Of a stretch of DNA of 64,000 bases, positions 15,940 through 23,887 are shown one piece after another. The notes under the pieces are model-generated. The model was not told the origin of the DNA and did no database searches. It saw nothing but the letters and a program-made list of their open reading frames with translations. The first letter of the stretch is position 1; every line of letters starts with the position of its first letter. The position numbers and the translations under genes are program-made. The stretch comes from Microbispora bryophytorum (lineage in GTDB: Bacteria > Actinomycetota > Actinomycetes > Streptosporangiales > Streptosporangiaceae). Location: positions 169,409-233,408 of the forward strand of contig NZ_VIRL01000014.1 in assembly GCF_006874465.1 (NCBI RefSeq), in the 5' to 3' direction.

Positions 15940-18174
15940 ATGAAAGGGAGGGATCGCGCGGATAATCTACGCGTGAAAGGACCTTCCCGGCGATTATTTC
16001 TCCAGCTCGGCGGGCTCGCCGCGCTGGCCGTGGCCTGTGCTGCCCCCCGTGAGAAGGCCACCCCTGAGAACGCCGGAACCTTCATCCTGCTGCGCCGCCG
16101 ATGGCGGGAGGTCACGCTCGGCTGGCCGGGGACGTTCGACCCGGAGCGGGAGCCGTACCGGACCCGGCTGGCGCGGCTGGGCGCGCAGGCCGCCCGGCAC
16201 CGCGACGCGATGACGCCCACGCGCCGGTCGCTCTGGCCGGACCTGCCCTTCCCCTCTCTCGACGCCACGCCGGCGCGGCTGCGGGCGATGGCCCGGGCGT
16301 ACGCGCTGCCGGGCACCGGGCTGACCGCCGAGCCGGGCCTCGGCACGGCGGTCGCCGCGGGCGTCGAGCACTACGTGCGGCACGTGTACGCCGAGCAGAC
16401 CGGCAACTGGTGGGACTGGCGGATCGGGACGCCCAGGGCGCTGCTCGACGCGGCCGTGCTGGCCGCCCCGCACCTGACGGACACCCAGGTCTCGGCGCTG
16501 TGCGAGGCGGTGGACACCTTCGTGCCGGACAGCCGCCTGGACGACTACGAGGGCAACAGCACCGGGGCGAACCGGGTCGATCTGTGCACGGTGACGCTGC
16601 TGCGGGCGATCGCGGGCGGCGACCCCGGCCGTGCCGCGCTCGCCGCGTCGGCGCTCTCCCCGGTGTTCCCCTACGTCACCGAGGGCGACGGCTTCTACCG
16701 CGACGGCTCGTTCATCCAACACGGCTCCGTCGCCTACCAGGGCGGGTACGGCGCGGTGCTGCTGACCGGCCTCGCCACGCTGTTCGCCGTGCTGCGGGGC
16801 ACGCCGTGGGAGATCACCGACCCGGCGGCGGGCACCGTCCTCGACGCGGTGGACAGGGCGTTCGCGCCCTTCGTCCACGACGGCGCCTGCATGGACCTCG
16901 TACGCGGACGGGGCATCGACAGGCGGTCGTACGGCGACCACAGGAGGGGCAGGGAGATCGCCGCGGCGGTCCTGCTGCTGGCCGAGACCGCCCCCGACGC
17001 GGAGCGGGCCCGCTGGCGGGCCATGGTCAAGGGCTGGGCCGTACGCGACACCGCCGAGCCCACCGGGCACCGCCTGTTCCCCATGAGCGCCCGCGCCGTG
17101 CACCGCAGGCCCGGCTGGTGCGCGGCGGTCAGCATGGCCTCCTCCCGTGTCGCGCACTACGAGCACGGCAACGGCGAGAACCTGCGCGGCTGGCACACCG
17201 GCTCGGGGATGCTCTATTGGTGGACCACCGGCCAGGGGGATCAGTACTCCGACTCCTTCTGGCCCACCGTGGACCCCTACCGGCTGCCGGGCACGACGGT
17301 CTCCACCCGGCGGCTGCCGGACGGCGCGGGCGGCGGGTGGGGCGACACCCGCCCGCCGGCCGAATGGGTGGGCGGCACGACCGACGGGGTGTGCGCCGCC
17401 GTGGGTCAGCACCTGTTCGGCCTGGAGAGCACGCTGGAGGCGTTCAAGTCGTGGTTCTTCCTCGACGACGCCGTGGTCTGCCTCGGCGCCGGCATCGCCT
17501 GCCGCGACGGCCTGCCGGTCGAGACCGTCGTGGACAACCGCAGGGCCGGCGCCCGGCTCACCGTGGGCACCGGATGGGCTCATCTGGACGGCCACGGCGG
17601 TTACGTCGTGCCCGCCGGGCAGTCGCTGCGCACGCTGCGCGAGGACCGTACGGCCGCGGGGGTCACCCGGCCCTACGCGACACTGTGGCTGGACCACGGC
17701 GTGGACCCTGGCATGGACAGTGGCGCGGCCGGTTACGTCTACCACCTCATGCCGGGGGCGGGCCCGGCGGAGACCGCCGCCCGCGCCGCCGATCCCGGCT
17801 GGGCCCGGGTGCTCGCCAACACCTCCGCGCAGCAGGGGATCGAGGTCCCGTCGCTGGGCGTCACCGCGGTCAACTTCTGGACGGGCGGCCGGGCCGGGGG
17901 GCGGGCGGGCGGCCTGACGGCCTCCGATCCGTGCGCGGTCCTCGTGCGCGACCTCGGCGACGGCACGGCCACGGTGACGGTGGCCGACCCCCGGCGCGCC
18001 CTCGACGAGCTGACGGTGACATGGGACCGCCCGGTGGCCGGGGTCACGCGGGGTCACCCGCTGCTGCGCCGCGTGGAGACCGGCGCCCGGCTCGCGCTCA
18101 CGTTCGGCGGGCTGGCCGATCAGCAGGGCGCCTCCTGCCAGGTGATCGTGCGACTCGGCGTTTCGACAGCCTGA
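15940..18174 (+). CDS. Polysaccharide lyase family 8 (hyaluronate/chondroitin/xanthan lyase type)
   Basis: A 744-residue exported lyase that cleaves uronic-acid-containing polysaccharides by beta-elimination. It has a Tat signal (SRRLFLQLGG, about residues 16-25). The PL8 core shows the aromatic patch NWWDWRIGTPR (156-166), catalytic N211 in STGANRVD, and H261 and Y270 in DGSFIQHGSVAYQGGYG, with the His-Tyr spacing of known family members. A super-sandwich domain follows. The specific polymer is not readable. The ATG at 15940 has GGAAG a few bases upstream; the later GTG at 15973 lacks a site. A CebR-type box 21 bases upstream suggests control by cello-oligosaccharides or a similar sugar, unusual for this family. 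Confidence 0.9.
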   Translation: MKGRDRADNLRVKGPSRRLFLQLGGLAALAVACAAPREKATPENAGTFILLRRRWREVTLGWPGTFDPEREPYRTRLARLGAQAARHRDAMTPTRRSLWPDLPFPSLDATPARLRAMARAYALPGTGLTAEPGLGTAVAAGVEHYVRHVYAEQTGNWWDWRIGTPRALLDAAVLAAPHLTDTQVSALCEAVDTFVPDSRLDDYEGNSTGANRVDLCTVTLLRAIAGGDPGRAALAASALSPVFPYVTEGDGFYRDGSFIQHGSVAYQGGYGAVLLTGLATLFAVLRGTPWEITDPAAGTVLDAVDRAFAPFVHDGACMDLVRGRGIDRRSYGDHRRGREIAAAVLLLAETAPDAERARWRAMVKGWAVRDTAEPTGHRLFPMSARAVHRRPGWCAAVSMASSRVAHYEHGNGENLRGWHTGSGMLYWWTTGQGDQYSDSFWPTVDPYRLPGTTVSTRRLPDGAGGGWGDTRPPAEWVGGTTDGVCAAVGQHLFGLESTLEAFKSWFFLDDAVVCLGAGIACRDGLPVETVVDNRRAGARLTVGTGWAHLDGHGGYVVPAGQSLRTLREDRTAAGVTRPYATLWLDHGVDPGMDSGAAGYVYHLMPGAGPAETAARAADPGWARVLANTSAQQGIEVPSLGVTAVNFWTGGRAGGRAGGLTASDPCAVLVRDLGDGTATVTVADPRRALDELTVTWDRPVAGVTRGHPLLRRVETGARLALTFGGLADQQGASCQVIVRLGVSTA

Positions 18175-18189
18175 GCGGAGCGGGGCATC

Positions 18190-19245
18190 ATGAACGCCGT
18201 GTCCACCCTGCCCGATGACCTGGACGACGCGCTGGAAGCGTCGCTCGGACGCTTCCCGGCGGCCGAGCTGACGCGAAGCGTGCAGACGCTCATCCGGCAG
18301 TACCGGGAGGGCTTCGACCGGAGCGTGCCCGCGCTGAGCTCGGAGGTCGCGGTCGCCGCGTACGCCGGATACCGCATGCCGGCGACCTACAGCGCCGTGC
18401 GCGCGGCGCTGCGCCAGGTCGCCCTGTTCGCCCCCGGTTTCGCGCCGCGTACGCAGGTCGACGTGGGCGGCGGCACGGGCAGCGCGCTGTGGGCCGCGAG
18501 CGCGGTCTGGCCGACGCTGCGCACGGTCACCGTCCTGGAGCAGTCCCCCTCCGCCATCGCCTTCGGGCAGCGGCTGGCCGGTCACGCCCCCGCGGCGGCC
18601 GTACGGGAGGCGCGCTGGCAGCGGGCGTTCGTCGACCGGAGCACGCCCGCGCCGGTGGCCGACCTGGTCACGATGTCCTACGTGCTCGGCGAGCTGTCGC
18701 CCGCCGTCCAGGAGGACGTGGTCGGGTCTCTGGCGTCGGAGACGGCCCGCGCCGCCGGCATGCTAGTGATCGTCGAGCCCGGCACGCCCGCCGGCTACGC
18801 CCGGATCGCGGCGGCCCGGCAGCTCCTGACGAAGTCGGGCCTGCACCTGGTCGCCCCCTGCCCGCACGACGGACAGTGCCCGATCCGCCCGGACCAGGAC
18901 TGGTGTCACTTCGCGGTCCGCCTCAGCCGGACCGCCCTGCACCGGCGGATCAAGGACGGCACGCTGAGCTTCGAGGACGAGAAGTTCTCCTACATCGCGG
19001 CGTCGGCCCGGCCGTGGCCGCGAGCGGAGAGCCGGATCCTGCGCCACCCCCTCAAGCGCAAGGGACTGGTGACGCTGCGCCTGTGCACGGCCGAGGACGG
19101 GCTGGCCGACCGCGCGGTCTCCAAGCGCCAGGGCGAGACCTACCGCGAGGCGCGCGACGTCGTCTGGGGCGACGCCTGGCCGCCACCCGCCAATGAGTCA
19201 CCGAGTCCGGCAGGCCAGGAAGGAGACAGTTCAACGATTTCGTAG
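18190..19245 (+). CDS. Rsm22-like small ribosomal subunit methyltransferase family protein
   Basis: A 351-residue protein of the Rsm22/METTL17 family, which associates with the small ribosomal subunit or its assembly. The SAM-binding motif is VDVGGGTGSALWA (about residues 100-112). A cysteine cluster PCPHDGQCP ... QDWCHF (about 227-245) matches the iron-sulfur binding site described for the family. It starts 15 bases after the PL8 gene stop, with GGAGCGGGGCATC near the start, so the two may share a transcript although their functions are unrelated. Actinobacterial members are little studied; methylation activity is inferred, not shown. Confidence 0.85.
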   Translation: MNAVSTLPDDLDDALEASLGRFPAAELTRSVQTLIRQYREGFDRSVPALSSEVAVAAYAGYRMPATYSAVRAALRQVALFAPGFAPRTQVDVGGGTGSALWAASAVWPTLRTVTVLEQSPSAIAFGQRLAGHAPAAAVREARWQRAFVDRSTPAPVADLVTMSYVLGELSPAVQEDVVGSLASETARAAGMLVIVEPGTPAGYARIAAARQLLTKSGLHLVAPCPHDGQCPIRPDQDWCHFAVRLSRTALHRRIKDGTLSFEDEKFSYIAASARPWPRAESRILRHPLKRKGLVTLRLCTAEDGLADRAVSKRQGETYREARDVVWGDAWPPPANESPSPAGQEGDSSTIS

Positions 19246-19297
19246 GATAGGGCAAATCATTCACCGGCCAGGCGGGCCCGCCCAAGGCCCCGGCCCG

Positions 19298-20647
19298 GTG
19301 CGACGGAAGGAGCTCACGGTCAGCACCGTCGACGCGCCAGGCAGGCTGATGCCGCTCACCTCCGCCCCGGAGGCGAGCCGTCTCGCGGCCGTGCGCCGCT
19401 ACGCGGCCCTGGAGACCGCCTCCGGCGCCGCGCTCGACCGGGTGGCCGGCCTGGCCGCGCGGATCTTCCACGCTCCCTTCGCCACCGTCACGATCGTCGG
19501 CGACGACACGGTCCATGCCATCGCCGCGCACGGGCTGCCCCCGCGCCGCGGGCTCGTCGAGAGCCTGTGCGCCGCGGCCGTACGGCACGGCGGTCCGTAC
19601 GTCGTCCACGACGCGCTGCTGGACCCTCAGGCGGCCGGCGACCCGGCGGTGCGCGGTGAGCCGGGCATCCGTTTCTTCGCCGCCGCGCTGATCACGACGC
19701 CGGACGGCGAGGCGCTGGGCAGCGTCAACGTCATGGACGTCCGCCCCCGTGAGGCCGGCGACGAGGAGCTGGACTGCCTGCGGGACCTGGCCGGCCTCGT
19801 CATGGACGAACTCGAGGTGCGGCTGGCCACGCACCGTACGGTCGAGATCGAGAGGGAGTTGCGCGCGGGCGCCGAGCGGCTGGCCCGCACTCTGCAGCGC
19901 ACCCTGCTCCCGCCGGTGTTGCCCCGGGTGCCGGGACTGCGCGCGGCCGCCGCCTATCACCCCGTCTCGGCCGACGAGGTGGGTGGCGACTTCTACGACC
20001 TGTTCCCCCTCGACGGCGACCGGTGGGGGTTCTTCCTCGGCGACGTCTGCGGCAAGGGCGCCGACGCCGCCGCGCTGACGTCGCTGGTCCGCTACACCCT
20101 GCGCGCCGCGGCGGTCTACGACGCCGACCCGCACGCGGTGCTGGCCAATCTCGACGCGGTCCTGCAACAGGAGCACGCGGGCGGCGAGGCCCCGGTGCCG
20201 TACTGCACGGCGGTCTTCGGCGTCCTGCAGCCCGACGATGACGGGTTCGGCGTCACGCTCGCCACCGGGGGCCATCCCCCGGCGCTGGCGGTGCGGGCGA
20301 ACGGCCTCGTCGAGCCGATCCACCCGGCCGGGGGTCAGCTGATCGGCATCCTGCGCGATCCCCACTTCGCCCAGGTGAGCGCGCGTCTGAACGCCGGCGA
20401 CGCGCTGCTGCTCTACACCGACGGCCTCACCGAGGCGCGGACGCCGACCGGCTCGATGCTCGACGAAGACGGACTGACCGCCTACCTCGCCGCCGCCAGG
20501 CCCACAAGCGCCGACGCCCTCCTCACCACCGTGCACGACCTGATCACGGCCCTGGGCAAGGGGGTCTCGGACGACACCGCGATCCTCGCCCTCTCCGTCC
20601 CGCCCGCCACTCGAACGCCGTCCTCCGGGAGTCTCGGTGCAGCATGA
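19298..20647 (+). CDS. GAF domain and SpoIIE-type PP2C serine phosphatase
   Basis: A serine phosphatase of the RsbU/SpoIIE class with an N-terminal GAF sensor domain (about residues 30-165, FATVTIVGDDTVHAIAAHGL onward). A coiled linker with ARTLQRTLLPP is followed by the catalytic domain. The metal-binding PP2C motifs are all present: DEVGGDFYD, GDVCGKGADAA, ATGGHPP, YTDGLTEAR and SDDTAIL. Such proteins dephosphorylate STAS antagonists in partner-switching cascades. A STAS gene overlaps its 3' end. The start is uncertain: GTG 19298 is used here (449 residues); ATG 19193 (484 residues) would overlap the upstream gene by 53 bases, and ATG 19349 is also possible just before the GAF domain. Confidence 0.9.
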   Translation: MRRKELTVSTVDAPGRLMPLTSAPEASRLAAVRRYAALETASGAALDRVAGLAARIFHAPFATVTIVGDDTVHAIAAHGLPPRRGLVESLCAAAVRHGGPYVVHDALLDPQAAGDPAVRGEPGIRFFAAALITTPDGEALGSVNVMDVRPREAGDEELDCLRDLAGLVMDELEVRLATHRTVEIERELRAGAERLARTLQRTLLPPVLPRVPGLRAAAAYHPVSADEVGGDFYDLFPLDGDRWGFFLGDVCGKGADAAALTSLVRYTLRAAAVYDADPHAVLANLDAVLQQEHAGGEAPVPYCTAVFGVLQPDDDGFGVTLATGGHPPALAVRANGLVEPIHPAGGQLIGILRDPHFAQVSARLNAGDALLLYTDGLTEARTPTGSMLDEDGLTAYLAAARPTSADALLTTVHDLITALGKGVSDDTAILALSVPPATRTPSSGSLGAA

Positions 20648-20996
20648 CAACGGTCTGACCGTCAGCCTCCAGCCGCATACCTCCGGGCCGCACCTGCTCG
20701 TCGTGGCCGGTGACCTGGATCATCACACGACTCCACGCCTGCGGGCGGCCCTGGAGGAGGTGAAGTTCGGTCCGGACGCCGACCTGGTGATCGACCTGTC
20801 CGGCCTGACCTTCTGCGACTCCACGGGTATCGCCACGCTGGTCGCGGCCCACCAGCGCGCCGCCGACGCGGGCGCCGCCCTGTTCCTGGCCGGCCTGGAC
20901 GCCGACATCGCCCGCGTCTTCCAGATCATGGGCCTGGACCAGCTGCTCTCCTTCTACGACAGCCCGGAAGAGGCCGTACGCGCGCTGAGTGAATGA
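20637..20996 (+). CDS. STAS domain anti-sigma factor antagonist
   Basis: A 119-residue STAS protein with the phospho-serine motif DLSGLTFCDSTGIATLV. The GTG start at 20637 overlaps the stop region of the SpoIIE phosphatase gene by 11 bases, and GGGAG lies 6 bases upstream, so translation is coupled. This protein is the obvious substrate of the phosphatase encoded just upstream. Confidence 0.9.
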   Translation: MQHDNGLTVSLQPHTSGPHLLVVAGDLDHHTTPRLRAALEEVKFGPDADLVIDLSGLTFCDSTGIATLVAAHQRAADAGAALFLAGLDADIARVFQIMGLDQLLSFYDSPEEAVRALSE

Positions 20997-21022
20997 CGCT
21001 GAGTGAGTGGGGCGGGTGAGGG

Positions 21023-21364
21023 CTACAGGGGCGCCGCGACGGCGACCGCGATGTTCTGCCTGATGTCGCAGTGGCTGGTCCGGCGGCAGAAACCGTCGGC
21101 CACGCTGGTCGCTCCGCCCGCGGTGCTGGCCGCGGTGTGCTGGTGACCGCGATTGCGCGTGGGACTGCGCAGATAGACGATGTTCCGGTTGCGGGTGCCG
21201 TTGCCGACGGACGCCGGGCCGTCTCCGTCCCCCCGCCCGGCCCGCGCGTGCGCGGGAGCGGTGAGGAGGACCTGCGCGGCGGCGGCCGCGACCGCGACGA
21301 GGACGAGGACGAGGACGACGGCGAACGGCGGGACACGCCGAGATGCACCGCAGGAATGAAGCAT
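21023..21364 (-). CDS. Small secreted protein, member 4 of a four-paralogue family
   Basis: A 113-residue protein with an N-terminal hydrophobic export signal (VPPFAVVLVLVLVAVAAAAA, residues 11-30) and cleavage probably after AHA40. The mature part has the pattern shared with the three upstream genes: a Gly/Asp/Asn start (GRGDGDG), VGNGTRNRNIV (53-63), a polar stretch, then a close cysteine pair CRRTSHC (93-99) followed by RQN (102-104). It ends shortly after, in AVAVAAPL. It is the most diverged and last of the tandem set. The ATG at 21364 is the only reasonable start. The family is not one I recognise; see findings. Confidence 0.65.
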   Translation of the reverse strand: MLHSCGASRRVPPFAVVLVLVLVAVAAAAAQVLLTAPAHARAGRGDGDGPASVGNGTRNRNIVYLRSPTRNRGHQHTAASTAGGATSVADGFCRRTSHCDIRQNIAVAVAAPL

Positions 21365-21480
21365 CCGCCACCACCCGTTCGAAGCCCGGTCACTCGAAGC
21401 CTCGTCACACGGTAGCCTCCGCCGGGGTCCGGCCGATGTCTTCGACGCGCCGGGTCCCGCCACGTTCCCGGCGCGGCGCG

Positions 21481-21861
21481 TCAGCGCCCGTTGATCACAG
21501 TGCCGCTCGTCCGGGGAGAGCTCTGGTTGCGGCCCCGGAGATTCTGGGAGCCCCTGCAGCCGGGCCGGCGCAGGCAGTTGGAGGCCTGGGTGTTCACCGA
21601 GGCGTCCACGCCCGTGACGACCTGCTGGGCGCCCGACATGTTCCGCTGGCTGCCGACGAGCAGGGAGTTGAGGTTGTTCTGGCCGTTGTTGATCACATAC
21701 CTGGAGTTGGCGCCGTTTCCGTCGCCGCCGCCCCGGCTCGTCGCCGCGTCCGCGCTCGCGGGGGCGAGCGCGAGGCCGGCGCTCGTGAGCGTCAGCGCGG
21801 TCAGCGCCAGCAGTCGCGCCGCCGGGCCGGTGAGCGCGTGCCGCCCCCTGTGACGAGCCAT
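21481..21861 (-). CDS. Small secreted protein, member 3 of a four-paralogue family
   Basis: A 126-residue protein with a Sec signal (LLALTALTLTSAGLALAPASA, about residues 17-37). The mature region reads GGGDGNGANSRYVINNGQNNLN (45-66), a glycine/asparagine-rich stretch, followed by VGSQRNMSGAQQVVTGV, the cysteine pair CLRRPGC (96-102) and SQNLR (105-109). The same order of motifs is found in its neighbours. It lies 104 bases after member 2 and 116 bases before member 4, all on one strand. A surface or secreted structural role is plausible from the Asn/Gln/Gly bias, but unproven. Confidence 0.7.
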   Translation of the reverse strand: MARHRGRHALTGPAARLLALTALTLTSAGLALAPASADAATSRGGGDGNGANSRYVINNGQNNLNSLLVGSQRNMSGAQQVVTGVDASVNTQASNCLRRPGCRGSQNLRGRNQSSPRTSGTVINGR

Positions 21862-21965
21862 GTTCCCCCGCGCCTTCCCCGTCGTCCGTAAAGGAGATCC
21901 GCTCGTACGGACCTTCCGGGCATCTACCCCGGGCAGCCGCGCCGGTCACGGCCGCTGGACGAGGA

Positions 21966-22382
21966 TTAGGACCTCCCAGCGGAACGATCTCCGTTGGGCT
22001 CTGGTCGCGGGCCGGCCGTGGAGGCCCGGCCTCCGGACGACGATCCGCTGTGCCGCCGGGGTCGCGCCTCCGGAAGGCGGACCACGTCGCTCTGCCGGTC
22101 CGACGCGCGCACCCGCTGGGTCAGGTCGCAGAGCCGGGACCACCGGCGGCACATGATGCTCTGCGCGTTGGCCAGGCCGCCGACGCCGATCGTGTTCTGC
22201 TGGATGCCGGTCCCGCTTCGCGCGCTGCCCACCGTCAGCTGACTGACGTTGCGGACCCCGTTGCCGAGGCGGACGGTGGCGCTGTTGCCGTTGCGGTCGC
22301 CGTTCCCGGTGGCGGAGGAGGGTGAGGCGGCGAGCGCCGCCGTCGCGATCGCGACCGCCGCCAGGGCGAGACCGTCGCGCAT
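21966..22382 (-). CDS. Small secreted protein, member 2 of a four-paralogue family
   Basis: A 138-residue protein with a short signal peptide (LALAAVAIATAALAASPSSA, residues 5-24). The mature core is GNGDRNGNSATVRLGNGVRN (26-45), VSQLTVGSARSGTGIQQNTIGVGG (46-69), the cysteine pair CRRWSRLC (78-85) and LTQRVR (87-92). It carries an extra basic, Pro/Ser-rich C-terminal tail of about 45 residues that is not shared by the others. Its ATG overlaps the stop of member 1 by one base (TGATG), so the two are translationally coupled. Confidence 0.7.
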   Translation of the reverse strand: MRDGLALAAVAIATAALAASPSSATGNGDRNGNSATVRLGNGVRNVSQLTVGSARSGTGIQQNTIGVGGLANAQSIMCRRWSRLCDLTQRVRASDRQSDVVRLPEARPRRHSGSSSGGRASTAGPRPEPNGDRSAGRS

Positions 22383-22777
22383 CAGCGGTTCACCGCCCGC
22401 GCCCGGTTTCGTCGCTCGGTCTCATCGCCCGAGGGACTGTGCGCCCGGGGACTGTGCGCGCGGACGTTCTGCGACAGCGCGCAGAGCCGGCCGCGCGGCC
22501 TGCACAGTCCGCCCTGCACGCTGCTGAGCCCGCCCACTTCCGCCGAGAACTGGTGGAGGGCGCCGCGCAGGTGTGTGCTGCCCATCGCCACCAGGTTGCG
22601 GTTGGCCGAGCCGTTTCCCACGCGTACGGCGGAGCGGTTCCCGTTGCCGTCACCGGCCGCCGCCGCGCCCGCGGGCGCCACCAGAGGCAGTGACAGGGCC
22701 AGTGCGAGGGCGAGCGCCGTCGCGGGCCGTCGCGGCAGGGAGCCGGGGAATGCCCTGAGGGTGTGAGTGATCGGCAT
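22382..22777 (-). CDS. Small secreted protein, member 1 of a four-paralogue family
   Basis: A 131-residue protein with a Sec signal (ALALALALSLPLVAPAGAAA, residues 21-40). The mature core begins GDGNGNRSAVRVGNGSANRN (42-61), continues VAMGSTHLRGALHQFSAEVGG and ends with the cysteine pair CRPRGRLC (92-99) and LSQNVR (101-106), then a charged tail. It is the first gene of the tandem set. It is separated by about 205 bases, including a terminator hairpin, from the bxl-like transporter genes further upstream on the same strand. Confidence 0.7.
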   Translation of the reverse strand: MPITHTLRAFPGSLPRRPATALALALALSLPLVAPAGAAAAGDGNGNRSAVRVGNGSANRNLVAMGSTHLRGALHQFSAEVGGLSSVQGGLCRPRGRLCALSQNVRAHSPRAHSPSGDETERRNRARAVNR

Positions 22778-22856
22778 CGAGGTGGCTGTACCCCGCCCGC
22801 CGGTTCGCGTCCCGCCCCCGGCGGAAACCGGGCCGGATCATGCCCCGATCGACGAA

Positions 22857-22885
22857 CGGCCGCCCCTTGGGTGAAGGGACGGCCG
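22857..22885 (-). terminator. Hairpin terminator of the bxl-like transporter operon
   Basis: Arms CGGCCGCCCCTT and AAGGGACGGCCG pair over 12 bases with one mismatch and a 5-base loop. It lies about 100 bases downstream of the last permease gene of the operon on the minus strand. No T-run is visible. Confidence 0.6.
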
Positions 22886-22982
22886 CTCGGCGGTTATCGG
22901 CGGGTCACCTCGTACGTCCGCGGGAGCGACCGGATGCCGCCCCTGATCGGCGCCCGGTCCGCCTCGCCGGCAGACGGCCGAG

Positions 22983-23885
22983 CTACTTGCCGAAACCGGC
23001 GGTCAGGCCGCTGAGCAGCTGACGGCGGCCGACCGTGTAGAGGATCAGAATCGGCAGGATGGTCAGCACGACGGAGGCCAGCACAGCGGGCACGTTCACG
23101 CCGTAAGGCCCGCCCTGGAACGCCGCCAGCGCCAGCGGGAGCGTGCGCTTGTCGGGGCTCTGGGTGAGGATCAGCGGCAGCAGGAACCCGTTCCAGACCT
23201 GCAATGCGTTGTAGATCGACACCGTCACCACGGCCGGCCGCGTGAGCGGGAAGGCCAGGCCCCACAGGGTCTTCCACTCGGACGCGCCGTCCAGCCGCAT
23301 CGACTCGAACAGTTCCTTCGGCACGTCCCTGATGAAGTTGGACAGCACCAGCACCGACAGGGGGATCGCGAAGGCGATCGACGGCAGGATCAGCGCCGTC
23401 AGCGAGTCGTAGAGCTGCATCTTGATGATCAGCAGGTAGACGGGGATGACCGTCGCCTGCAGGGGGATGGCCAGGCCCATGAGGAACAGCGAGTTGACCC
23501 CGCGCAGGAAGCGGTTGGCGCCGCTGCTCCGGACGATCGCGTACGCCGCCATGAACGAGAACAGCACCGACGGGATCACCGTGCCGATGGCGACGATGAG
23601 GCTGTTCAGGAAGTACAGCGGGAAGTCCATCTCGATCACGAGCCGGTAGTTGTCCAGCGTCGGATCACCGGGCGGCACGAACGGGTTGGTCAAGTAGTAG
23701 TTGGACTGCGTCTTGAGACTGGTGATCACGATCCAGTAGATCGGGATGAGCACCACGGCCAGCCAGAGCCAGCTCACCAGCCCACCCAGCCAGTTCGGAC
23801 GCTGCCGGCTCTTCGCCGGATGGCGTCCGTGCGCCCCGGACGTGGCGGGGCGCTTGGCCGCCCTCGATGTGTGGGTCGTGGTCAC
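22983..23885 (-). CDS. Carbohydrate ABC transporter permease (BxlG-like, MalG type)
   Basis: A 300-residue CUT1 permease. After a basic hydrophilic N-terminus, the first membrane segment is GLVSWLWLAVVLIPIYWIVITSL. The EAA loop is KELFESMRLDGASEWKTLWGLAFPLTRP, and the protein ends QLLSGLTAGFGK as usual for MalG-type subunits. The GTG at 23885 is used, with AAGGGG 7 bases upstream, 2 bases after the previous permease stop. It is the third gene of a binding protein-permease-permease operon beside a GH3 beta-xylosidase and a LacI regulator, as in bxlEFG of Streptomyces. Confidence 0.92.
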   Translation of the reverse strand: MTTTHTSRAAKRPATSGAHGRHPAKSRQRPNWLGGLVSWLWLAVVLIPIYWIVITSLKTQSNYYLTNPFVPPGDPTLDNYRLVIEMDFPLYFLNSLIVAIGTVIPSVLFSFMAAYAIVRSSGANRFLRGVNSLFLMGLAIPLQATVIPVYLLIIKMQLYDSLTALILPSIAFAIPLSVLVLSNFIRDVPKELFESMRLDGASEWKTLWGLAFPLTRPAVVTVSIYNALQVWNGFLLPLILTQSPDKRTLPLALAAFQGGPYGVNVPAVLASVVLTILPILILYTVGRRQLLSGLTAGFGK

Positions 23886-23887
23886 GG

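Noticed and set aside
15994..18585. 863-codon minus-strand open frame antisense to the PL8 lyase
   Set aside because: It is a mirror of the highly biased GC-rich lyase gene and has no plausible protein features; the lyase has full catalytic motifs.
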